From: Candidatus Scybalomonas excrementavium
GTDB lineage: Bacteria; Bacillota; Clostridia; Lachnospirales; Lachnospiraceae
Assembly (NCBI GenBank): GCA_017694765.1
Contig: JADIML010000191.1
Span: forward strand, 1-7,636
Length of the DNA: 7,636 nucleotides
Direction of reading: 5' to 3'
Both the position numbers and the translations under genes were made by a program. Below are positions 1 to 7,419 of the stretch, one piece after another. The notes beneath the pieces are model-generated. The model was given only the letters and a program-made list of their open reading frames with translations, had not been told where the DNA came from and did not search any database. Each line of letters opens with the position of its first letter. Positions within the stretch are counted from its first letter, which is position 1.

Positions 1-17
1 CTATTTTATATAGTTTT

Positions 18-1640
18 TTATTTTATAATATGATACATTCTTGCTTCATAAGGTTGTAAAACCCCTACTTTTTCTTCCTTATAGTTGCTAAGCAATTTTT
101 TTGCTTCTTTTTCAACTTGTATATCTGGACATTGGATTTCATTTCCATGGAAATTTGCTACAATAAGAAGTTCTTCATTTCCTAGTATTCTTCGATAAGC
201 AAAAATATCTGGATGATTTGGTAATAGAAGTTCATATTTTCCTTCTACAAAAATTGGCATTTCTTTTCTTAAATGCACTAATGTTTTGTAATAAGTAAAA
301 ATAGAATCTTCCTCTTTTCTTTGACGTTCTACATGGATCTCTTTATAGTTTGGATTCACTTTCATCCAAGGCGTACCATCGGTAAAACCAGCCTCTTTTT
401 CATCACTCCATTGCATTGGTGTTCTAGCATTATCGCGTCCTTTTTTATAAATGGAGTTCATAATATCTGCTTCTTTGTATCCTTTTTCTTTTCTCTCTTG
501 ATACATATTGAGTAACTCAATATCACGATATTCCCCTAGCTCATACTGTACATTGGTCATTCCAATTTCTTCTCCTTGATAAATATAAGGAGTTCCTTGC
601 ATTCCATGTAATACAGTTGCTAACATTTTTGCTGATTCCACACGATAAACTTTATCATCTCCAAAGCGAGAAACCGCTCTTGGTAAGTCGTGATTGTTCC
701 AAAATAAACTATTCCATCCTTTTTGATAAAGAGCATCTTGCCATTTAGATAATACTTGTTTTAATTCCACAAGATCAAGTGGCTTTACATCCCATTTTTC
801 TGGCCCATCTTGATCGAGCATAATATGCTCAAACTGGAACACCATAGAAAATTCACTTCCATCTGGATTACTATATTGCATAGCAAGCTCTGGTGTTGCT
901 CCCCAAGTTTCTCCAACTGTTAAGAAATCACTTCCTCCAAATGTTTCTTTCGCCATTTCTTTTATAAACTCATGAAGTCTTGGACCATTTCCTGTAATCT
1001 TTTTATCTGGTTCTTTTGCAATACAGTCAATCACATCTAATCGGAAACCACCAAGTCCTTTATCCATCCACCATTTTATCATCTGATAGAGTTCTTTTCG
1101 AACTTTTTCATTTTCCCAGTTTAAATCTGGCTGTTTTTTAGAAAATTGGTGGAAATAATATTGCTTTAATTCAGGTACCCATTCCCATGCAGACCCACTA
1201 AAGCAAGATGTCATATCATTTGGTGGCACTCCTTCTTCTCCATCTCTCCAAACATAATAATCATGATATGGATTGTCTTTACTTTTTTTCGCCTCGATAA
1301 ACCAACGATGCTCATCGGAAGAATGGTTTAACACTAAATCCATAATAATACGAATATCTCGTTTCTTACCTTCTTCAATTAAACAAAGCATATCTTCCAT
1401 CGTTCCAAACATAGGATCGATATTTTGATAATCTGCAATATCATATCCATTATCATCTTGTGGAGATTGGTATACTGGTGATAACCAAATACCTTTAATA
1501 CCTAACTCTTGTAAATAGTCAAGGCGCTTGATAATTCCTTTGATATCTCCAATTCCATCTCCATTTGTATCTTGGAAACTCTTTGGATAAATTTGATAAA
1601 TAACAGCATCTTTCCACCATAATTTTTGTTTTTGCTCCAT
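18..1640 (-). CDS. malL: Oligo-1,6-glucosidase / glucan 1,6-alpha-glucosidase (GH13_31, MalL/DexB type)
   Basis: From the ATG at 1640 this 540-residue cytoplasmic exo-enzyme is predicted to release glucose from the non-reducing end of isomalto-oligosaccharides, panose and similar alpha-1,6 ends. The N-terminus WWKDAVIYQIYPKSF (8-22) is typical. A metal-binding-type loop DTNGDGIGD (24-32) follows. Conserved GH13 regions are DLVLNH (101-106), GFRLDVID (198-205, nucleophile D202), VGETWG (242-247, acid/base E244) and FWNNHDLP (313-320, stabiliser D318). GTPYIYQGEEIGMTN (349-363) and RDNARTPMQW (402-411) are also family marks. Valine directly after the nucleophile is associated with alpha-1,6 rather than alpha-1,4 preference in this subfamily. 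Much of the body resembles Bacillus oligo-1,6-glucosidase (MalL), while GETWGATPE resembles streptococcal DexB, so the symbol is a family-level name. It is the last gene in view, 24 bases after pulA; it ends 17 bases from the window edge and no terminator is seen. Confidence 0.94.
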   Translation of the reverse strand: MEQKQKLWWKDAVIYQIYPKSFQDTNGDGIGDIKGIIKRLDYLQELGIKGIWLSPVYQSPQDDNGYDIADYQNIDPMFGTMEDMLCLIEEGKKRDIRIIMDLVLNHSSDEHRWFIEAKKSKDNPYHDYYVWRDGEEGVPPNDMTSCFSGSAWEWVPELKQYYFHQFSKKQPDLNWENEKVRKELYQMIKWWMDKGLGGFRLDVIDCIAKEPDKKITGNGPRLHEFIKEMAKETFGGSDFLTVGETWGATPELAMQYSNPDGSEFSMVFQFEHIMLDQDGPEKWDVKPLDLVELKQVLSKWQDALYQKGWNSLFWNNHDLPRAVSRFGDDKVYRVESAKMLATVLHGMQGTPYIYQGEEIGMTNVQYELGEYRDIELLNMYQERKEKGYKEADIMNSIYKKGRDNARTPMQWSDEKEAGFTDGTPWMKVNPNYKEIHVERQRKEEDSIFTYYKTLVHLRKEMPIFVEGKYELLLPNHPDIFAYRRILGNEELLIVANFHGNEIQCPDIQVEKEAKKLLSNYKEEKVGVLQPYEARMYHIIK

Positions 1641-1647
1641 GATTTGT

Positions 1648-1653
1648 CCTCCT
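1648..1653 (-). promoter_or_regulatory. Ribosome binding site that fixes the oligo-1,6-glucosidase start
   Basis: The minus strand reads a perfect AGGAGG here, 7 bases before the ATG at 1638-1640. An earlier in-frame ATG at 1658 would put this site inside the coding region and add six residues (MLGGQI) not expected in the family, so the ATG at 1640 is chosen. Confidence 0.88.
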
Positions 1654-1664
1654 AACATATCGGT

Positions 1665-3635
1665 TTACTTTGCACATATTACTGCACTTTGAGGTTTTAC
1701 AACAATATAATCTTTTACTTGTATTTCGTCTTTTTCTCGCATAGAACTGCTTTCATCTGCAAGAAGTTTGTATGTTCCTTTTGGAAGTTTTATCGTTACT
1801 TCTTTTTTATTTGCATTATAGACAACAAATAATTGTTGATAACGTTCTTCCTTTTCCCTATTATCTATAGTGAAGGCAACTACATTTTTGTCTTTACACT
1901 GGATAAACTGACAATATTGATGAGCATCTTCTCCAAGATAACGATAGGTACCAAATTGCTTTCGAATCTTATAAAGTCCTTTATAATATTCTACAAGATC
2001 ATTATAAAGAATTGTTCGCTCCCAATCAAGTTGATTTACCTTAGGAGAAGAAGCATAACTATTTTCATCTCCTAATTTCGTTCGTGCGAATTCTTCTCCT
2101 GCTTGCATAAATACAATACCTTGACATGTAAAAACAATGGCTGCTGCCAATTTATTGACACGCACAATTTCTTCATCACGCTTTTCATACTGTGGTGTTT
2201 TTTTCATTGTAAGCATTAATTTATCCCATAATGTAAAATTATCATGAGCTGATACATAGGAAATAATTTGAGACGGTGCTTTTGGTTTCCACTTTTGACT
2301 TCCATCACACCATGCAACTACTGCATGGGCAATTTCCTCTTCTAACCCTTTCTTTCCATTGATAAATCCCGGTACTTTTCCATAAAAAACATGTCCTTTT
2401 ATAGCATCTCTCGTACTATCACAAAAAATAGCAACTCTCTCATTTAATTTTTCTACATTATCTTTTATGGCTGGAATTGCGCCCTTTTTCATACAAGTTT
2501 TTGCTGCTGCCCAAGGCTCTCCATATATAAGAATTTCTTTTCCATCTGGTAATTTATCTAGCTCTTCTCGGATTTCATTCATAACCTCTGTATGATGCAA
2601 TCCCATTAAATCAAATCGAAATCCATCAATATGATATTCTTTTACCCAATGTAAAATCGATTGTTTCATATATTGTCCAAACATAGAACGATCGCTTGCT
2701 GTATCATTTCCACAAGCAGAACCATCGCAAAAACTTCCATCTTCCCATTGTCGATAATAATAATACGGAACAGTTCTTTGTAACCAAGAATCTACCTGAT
2801 ACGTATGGTTAAAAACAGTGTCTAATATGACACAAATTCCGGCTTTATGAAATGCCATAACCATCTGCTTAAACTCTTTAATTCGTACAGTTCCATCCTT
2901 TGGATCCGTTGCATAAGACCCTTCTGGAACATTATAATTCACTGGATCATATCCCCAGTTAAATTGGTCGTTATCTCCTAACTCATCGACAGAACCAAAG
3001 TCATATACTGGTAATAAATGTACATGAGTAACGCCTAATTGTTTTAAGTATGCAATACCTGTTGCATGAATTTGATCTCCTTGGTATGTTGTTCCCTCTT
3101 CCGTAAATGCTAAATATTTTCCTCGATACGCTTCTTTTATTCCACTATTTGTATCATAAGAAAAATCTTTTACATGAAGTTCATACAGAAACGGACACTC
3201 TACTTTCGCTCTTGGGCTTTCATCTTCTTCCCAGCCTTTTGGATTTGTACGACTAAAATCTACAATCATACTCCTTCTTCCATTTGCTCCACAAGCTGTA
3301 GCATAAGGATCGGCGGTTCTTTTTGTTACACCATCTACTGTAATATCATAATCATAATACACACCATGATAATCACCTTCTAAAGTCACTGTCCAAACAC
3401 CTTGTGCTTCTTGTCGCAAAGAAATTTCTTGTTCCAGTTGTTTTGAAGATTGTCCCTCTTCTTCTGTACCGTGAGCATATAAATTTAACTTCACTTCACT
3501 TGCTGTTGGCGCCCAAACTTTTAGGGTCGTTCTCTCTTCTTTATAAGTAACTCCTAAATCATATGGTCGATATGTATACTGTTGTTCAAATTGTTCGGAT
3601 TCAAAATATTGTTTCCACTCTTTTGGTGTTTTCAT
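1665..3635 (-). CDS. pulA: Type I pullulanase (CBM48 + GH13_14), intracellular debranching enzyme
   Basis: This 656-residue endo-acting enzyme is predicted to cleave alpha-1,6 linkages in pullulan, limit dextrins and branched maltodextrins. The N-terminal CBM48 domain spans about 25-125 (LKVWAPTASEVKLNLY, 38-53; RTADPYA, 106-112). The (beta/alpha)8 GH13 domain follows with all four conserved regions: DTVFNH (272-277), GFRFDLMG (338-345, nucleophile D342), YGEPW (371-375, acid/base E373) and VSAHDN (461-466, transition-state stabiliser D465). The type I signature YNWGYDP appears as FNWGYDP (225-231). A small C-terminal beta domain covers about 570-656. There is no signal peptide and no CBM41 or CBM68 module, so this is a minimal cytoplasmic form acting on imported sugar. 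GGGAG at 3642-3646, 6 bases before the ATG, supports the start. It lies 34 bases after the GH133 gene and 24 bases before the oligo-1,6-glucosidase gene. The family call is firm; substrate size preference cannot be read from the sequence. Confidence 0.96.
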   Translation of the reverse strand: MKTPKEWKQYFESEQFEQQYTYRPYDLGVTYKEERTTLKVWAPTASEVKLNLYAHGTEEEGQSSKQLEQEISLRQEAQGVWTVTLEGDYHGVYYDYDITVDGVTKRTADPYATACGANGRRSMIVDFSRTNPKGWEEDESPRAKVECPFLYELHVKDFSYDTNSGIKEAYRGKYLAFTEEGTTYQGDQIHATGIAYLKQLGVTHVHLLPVYDFGSVDELGDNDQFNWGYDPVNYNVPEGSYATDPKDGTVRIKEFKQMVMAFHKAGICVILDTVFNHTYQVDSWLQRTVPYYYYRQWEDGSFCDGSACGNDTASDRSMFGQYMKQSILHWVKEYHIDGFRFDLMGLHHTEVMNEIREELDKLPDGKEILIYGEPWAAAKTCMKKGAIPAIKDNVEKLNERVAIFCDSTRDAIKGHVFYGKVPGFINGKKGLEEEIAHAVVAWCDGSQKWKPKAPSQIISYVSAHDNFTLWDKLMLTMKKTPQYEKRDEEIVRVNKLAAAIVFTCQGIVFMQAGEEFARTKLGDENSYASSPKVNQLDWERTILYNDLVEYYKGLYKIRKQFGTYRYLGEDAHQYCQFIQCKDKNVVAFTIDNREKEERYQQLFVVYNANKKEVTIKLPKGTYKLLADESSSMREKDEIQVKDYIVVKPQSAVICAK

Positions 3636-3669
3636 GACTTTCTCCCATTTTTTATTTTATACTTAGTTC

Positions 3670-5658
3670 TTATTTTTCTAAACATTCATAGACACGAAGT
3701 AACTCTCCTACACTCCATGCTTGTGCAAAACAGCCTTTTGAACTTACTGGACGAAGTCCATCATAGATCTCTGCAATTTGTCCAACACAGCCTTCTCGCA
3801 ACACATTTTCTAATGGTAACAACTGTCTCTTTACTACCTCTTTTGCTTCTTGACTATACCCATTTACTTTTAGATAAGCAAGATAATATGCACCTAATGG
3901 AAATGCCCATACTGTCCCTTGATGGTAAGCAAGATCTCTAACCTTTTGCTCCCCACCATAAAATCCATGAAATTCTTCATCTTCTATTTCTAAACTTCTT
4001 AATCCACAAGGCGTATATAATTTTTCAAAAACGGTATCTACTACCTTTTTTTCTTGCTCAATTGGTAGCATAGTAAATGGCATAGAAATTGCCCAAATTT
4101 GATTACAACGGATTTGATCTTCTGCTTTTTCTCCTCTATCTTTTCCAATGACATCCTTTAAACACTGTTTTTCTTCATTCCAAAACTGCTTACAAAAACT
4201 ATCTTTTACTTTAATAGCAAGTGTTTCATATTCGTTTGCATCTTCTTTTAATATGTTTGCAAAATGTTCCATACTCTTTAATGCACTGTACCAATACGCA
4301 TTAATTTCTACTGGTTTCCCATGACGAGGTGTCGGTAAAATATCTCCAATTCGAACATCCATCCATGTCACTTGATCAAAACCTTCCCCTGCCATAATTA
4401 AGCCATCCATATCCATATGAATTCCATGATCGGTTCCTTTTTGATACCAATAAAGAATATCTTTCATAACGGGATACGCATCTTCTAAAAATGCGATATC
4501 GTTTGTTTGTTCATAATAAAGATAGACTGCATTTATAAAAAGAAGAGAGGCATCAACAGTATTATACATTGGTGCAAGATCCCCTTCTGGAAATAGGTTT
4601 GGCATAATTCCTTTTTTACAATATTCCATAAACGTATAAAAAATGTCTTTTGCCACATCAAATTGCTTTGTAGAAATGCAACATCCTACCATAGCAATCA
4701 TCGTGTCTCTTCCCCAATCTTCAAAAAATGGAAATCCTGCTAAAATTGTTTTCCCACCTGTTGATTCTCTCTTTGATATAAACTGATTCGCACTTTTTAC
4801 AAGCATTTGTGCTACTTGCTCTTTTAACTCTGATTTTATTACTAATTGTTTACGATATTGTATTTCTTCTTGAAATAAATTATGAACTTCTTGTAGTAAC
4901 TGTTGTTCTTCCACTTCATTACTTTTCCATAATTCTTTCATGCTATATAGAAGAACCAATTGTTTTTTTTCTTTTTTCCCTATTTTCATTGTAATTGTAT
5001 GATTTTTGGCACATCGTCCATACTCTCTTCTACCATCACACTGATCATATGCATAGAAAAAGTCTTCTTCATAACAAGTGTCATAAGAATGTACTTCTCC
5101 ATTACTCCAACTATATAACTTCAGATCTCCTGATACAATACAAGCTCCTTCTTTTCTAATACTCTGCTCTTTCTCCATATTTTCTCCCTTTTTGGCAAAT
5201 TGAAAATATGGTGTAAGGAATAACTCACTCTCTTTATTACTACGATTATCAATCGTATAAGAAATTGCTATTGTATTCTCTTCTTGCTTCATCACAAGTT
5301 TTTTTTGTACTTCTACACCATCTACAAGGTATGTCCATTCCGGATAATCTTCAAATCGAAATAATTGTTGATAACGGTATCCGTTTTCTCTCTTTGATTT
5401 TTCTTCATCGGAATAATCTTGGGTTGAAATACTATATTCTTTTTCTCCTACTTGTAATCGCTCTTCCAAGCGATTTACCAAATTCACACGCATATTTGGT
5501 GATTTCACACATGCCATAAAAAGACTATGATCATTTCTTACATTGGAACCAAGAATACTAGCAGATGAAAAACCTCCAAGTCCATTGGTAATCAAATAAC
5601 AATTTTCTTGTCCTCTTTCTCTCGTTTTTAAATCTTGTATCCCATATACAAAACCCAT
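3670..5658 (-). CDS. Amylo-alpha-1,6-glucosidase / bacterial glycogen debranching enzyme (GH133)
   Basis: This 662-residue enzyme is predicted to hydrolyse alpha-1,6-linked glucose at branch points of glycogen-like or limit-dextrin oligosaccharides in the cytoplasm; no signal peptide is present. Residues about 15-230 form the GDE N-terminal beta domain (TNGLGGF, 24-30). Residues about 275-660 form the (alpha/alpha)6 catalytic domain, with WGRDT (315-319), NTVDAS (366-371), TWMD (431-434), TPRHGKPVEINA (443-454), NQIWAISMP (519-527), YHQGTVW (578-584), AEIYDG (629-634) and AQAWSVGELLRV (645-656). By analogy with the yeast debranching enzyme and GH15-like folds, D434 is the likely general acid and E630 the likely base; this is inferred. 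Length is usual for single-function bacterial members. GAGGAG at 5667-5672, 8 bases before the ATG, supports the start. The N-terminal segment departs from the family's RxYHGLL-like motif (RNDHSLF, 41-47). It is tightly coupled to the lipoprotein gene upstream and the pullulanase gene downstream. Confidence 0.96.
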   Translation of the reverse strand: MGFVYGIQDLKTRERGQENCYLITNGLGGFSSASILGSNVRNDHSLFMACVKSPNMRVNLVNRLEERLQVGEKEYSISTQDYSDEEKSKRENGYRYQQLFRFEDYPEWTYLVDGVEVQKKLVMKQEENTIAISYTIDNRSNKESELFLTPYFQFAKKGENMEKEQSIRKEGACIVSGDLKLYSWSNGEVHSYDTCYEEDFFYAYDQCDGRREYGRCAKNHTITMKIGKKEKKQLVLLYSMKELWKSNEVEEQQLLQEVHNLFQEEIQYRKQLVIKSELKEQVAQMLVKSANQFISKRESTGGKTILAGFPFFEDWGRDTMIAMVGCCISTKQFDVAKDIFYTFMEYCKKGIMPNLFPEGDLAPMYNTVDASLLFINAVYLYYEQTNDIAFLEDAYPVMKDILYWYQKGTDHGIHMDMDGLIMAGEGFDQVTWMDVRIGDILPTPRHGKPVEINAYWYSALKSMEHFANILKEDANEYETLAIKVKDSFCKQFWNEEKQCLKDVIGKDRGEKAEDQIRCNQIWAISMPFTMLPIEQEKKVVDTVFEKLYTPCGLRSLEIEDEEFHGFYGGEQKVRDLAYHQGTVWAFPLGAYYLAYLKVNGYSQEAKEVVKRQLLPLENVLREGCVGQIAEIYDGLRPVSSKGCFAQAWSVGELLRVYECLEK

Positions 5659-5676
5659 ATCACTCGCTCCTCTTTC

Positions 5677-7341
5677 CTAACGTTGTTGATTTATTTTCTT
5701 CGTAAGAGCATCTCCGCCCTGTTTTTTCCATTCTTTTACAAAATCATCAAAGGCTTCGATCGGCTTCTCTCCAATAATAATACTTAAATAAACCTCATTT
5801 TCTAAGTTTTTTAAATTTTCCAATGTATTCTCAGAGAAATCTATATTTTCTACCCCTAAAAAGGCATCTATTTTTCGGATCTTATTCTCATTCAAGAGAG
5901 AACATGCTAAAATTCTTGTTACATAAGCAGCCCAATCTACATGACTGGCTTGCTCCTTCTTTTCTAAATATTCTTTACATGAATGATAATAAGAATAATC
6001 CAATAATCCCAACTCTTCTGGATCAATTTTTCCTACTAAAGCCCCATGTATATTTTTATACGCTCGTTTTAAAGCATCTTGATAATCGACATTGATACTA
6101 CATGGTCTTGCTGTCTGATCGACATTTTGCTCATAATAGCTAGCAATCTCTTTTGTAGATTCATCTCCATGAGCAAGGGAATCAAATAATACATTGTGCA
6201 TTTTAACTACAATCTCTGGATGTTCAAATCCTTTTCTTACAACGACATATTTTCCAACTGGATTTTGTTGTACATAACTTGTCTTTCCATCTGTGTCTGT
6301 CGCAATTAAATAGGGTCTCCAATCTACCTTTGGATTCATTTTTTTTGCTTTCATCAGTGGATTATCACCACTCCACCATTCTCCAAAAAAGATACCACAA
6401 TTTCCCTCTTGGATTAATTGTTCAATATTTTGATCGCCACGAAATAAAAAGTTTTGATCCAAAATACCTTCTTCGTACATTTGACAAAGTTCTATTAATC
6501 CTTCTTTTGCTTCTGGTAAGATCGAGCCATATTGATAGACACCATCTTTTAAAATCCAGTTTCTTAAATAAGCTCCTTTGGAAGCAAATAAAATATTCAT
6601 GGAAGCAATATAATCGCTGGAAATTGCTGTTGTCATTGGTAAACCAATTGTCTTACCAGTTTGTCCCATATCTTGTTCATAAAATTCTCTTGCAATTGCT
6701 ATCACATCTTGTATCGTCTCTGGCTCTTTTAATCCAAGTTGTTTTAGCCAATCATACCGAAGCCATAAAATATTTGGTCCACTATCAATCAATGTTTCTG
6801 GAAATGCCATAAGTTTTTTATCAAAAGTAACTTCATCAAAGAAATGTTCTCCATAGCTTCCATAAATTTCTTTCAATCGCTCACTGGCACATTGCTCATA
6901 ATAAGGAGTTAAATCCTCTATCATATCTTCTTCCACTAACAATTTTAGTGTTTCATAATCTTCAATTACCATAAGATCAGGGATATCTCCTGATGTAATC
7001 GCTGTTCGTACCATATTACTATAGTCTGAGCCAGCACCACTAAATACATTTTTATTTTGAATATTTAACTTCTCATTCAAATATCTTGTATAAGCATTGT
7101 TTTCAAAATCATCTTCCTCTGGCATACCAGCATGATCTGAATTCGATAGCTTACCAAGTGTATAAACAACTTTTTCTGGATAACGACCATAAGGGGAAGA
7201 TGAGGCATCCTCCATCTTCTCCTTATGGTCAATGTTTTTATAATAGTTTATAGAAGGTATTGTCTGATTTGAACATCCAACTAAAAATGATATATAAGAG
7301 ATTATCATTAGGATCCCCATAGCTTTTGTTATTTTTCCCAT
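5677..7341 (-). CDS. Lipoprotein sugar-binding protein of ABC transporter (LplA/YtcQ-type, CUT1)
   Basis: This 554-residue protein is the extracellular solute receptor of a carbohydrate ABC importer, anchored to the outer face of the membrane by lipid. The N-terminus has positive charges (K3, K6), a hydrophobic stretch (about 8-21) and a lipobox LVGC with the modified cysteine at 23, followed by a polar linker to about residue 55. Family-type motifs follow: ITSGDIPDLM (115-124), a region like WIRKDWLDKLG in relatives (LWLRYDWLKQLGL, 192-204), an aromatic FGEWWSGDNP (319-328) and a C-terminal GEKPIEAFDDFVKEWKKQGG (524-543) typical of the LplA/YtcQ/LipO group. At about 550 residues it is much longer than MalE-type proteins of around 400. 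The start is supported by AGGAG at 7352-7356, 10 bases upstream. It lies after the permease gene, not before it as in most CUT1 operons, and 18 bases before the debranching-enzyme gene. An alpha-glucan oligosaccharide ligand is inferred from context only. Confidence 0.93.
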   Translation of the reverse strand: MGKITKAMGILMIISYISFLVGCSNQTIPSINYYKNIDHKEKMEDASSSPYGRYPEKVVYTLGKLSNSDHAGMPEEDDFENNAYTRYLNEKLNIQNKNVFSGAGSDYSNMVRTAITSGDIPDLMVIEDYETLKLLVEEDMIEDLTPYYEQCASERLKEIYGSYGEHFFDEVTFDKKLMAFPETLIDSGPNILWLRYDWLKQLGLKEPETIQDVIAIAREFYEQDMGQTGKTIGLPMTTAISSDYIASMNILFASKGAYLRNWILKDGVYQYGSILPEAKEGLIELCQMYEEGILDQNFLFRGDQNIEQLIQEGNCGIFFGEWWSGDNPLMKAKKMNPKVDWRPYLIATDTDGKTSYVQQNPVGKYVVVRKGFEHPEIVVKMHNVLFDSLAHGDESTKEIASYYEQNVDQTARPCSINVDYQDALKRAYKNIHGALVGKIDPEELGLLDYSYYHSCKEYLEKKEQASHVDWAAYVTRILACSLLNENKIRKIDAFLGVENIDFSENTLENLKNLENEVYLSIIIGEKPIEAFDDFVKEWKKQGGDALTKKINQQR

Positions 7342-7380
7342 AAATTTCAGACTCCTTTTATCCTCGTTTCTTATAATACC

Positions 7381-7409
7381 ATTTTATCTGTTCCCTTTCT
7401 TTCCTGCAA
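7381..7409 (-). promoter_or_regulatory. Possible weak internal promoter before the binding-protein gene
   Basis: In the 78-base gap between the permease stop and the lipoprotein start, the minus strand carries TTGCAG (7404-7409), a 17-base spacer and TAAAAT (7381-7386). The -10 matches the sigma-A consensus at 5 of 6 positions, the -35 at only 3 of 6. Such matches are common by chance in AT-rich DNA, so this is a suggestion only. It is mentioned because this is the widest gap in the operon and precedes the one product usually needed in excess over the permeases. Confidence 0.2.
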
Positions 7410-7419
7410 CTAAATTTCT

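Noticed and set aside
1..17. Possible operon terminator after the last gene
   Set aside because: The visible 17 bases are only AT-rich, with no GC-rich hairpin followed by a U tract; any terminator lies outside the window.
1641..1658. Longer start for the oligo-1,6-glucosidase (ATG at 1658)
   Set aside because: The added codons contain the AGGAGG ribosome binding site of the ATG at 1640, and the extra residues are not expected in the family.
1827..1844. DnaA-box-like TTATCAACA on the minus strand (also within 5359-5376)
   Set aside because: It differs from the TTATNCACA consensus, lies in coding sequence as isolated copies, and there is no origin context.
3582..3941. 119-codon plus-strand open frame spanning the pulA/GH133 junction
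   Set aside because: It is antisense to two well-supported genes, with Leu/Phe-rich low-complexity content and no family motif.
6279..6812. 177-codon open frame on the plus strand
   Set aside because: It lies fully antisense inside the lipoprotein gene, has an odd Leu/His/Ser-rich composition typical of reverse frames of AT-rich genes, and has no recognisable domain.
7342..7419. Near-inverted repeat at the two ends of the permease-lipoprotein gap (AAATTTAG ... CTGAAATTT)
   Set aside because: It is short, AT-only apart from one or two pairs, has a bulge and a loop of about 60 bases, so it is unlikely to be a real structure.
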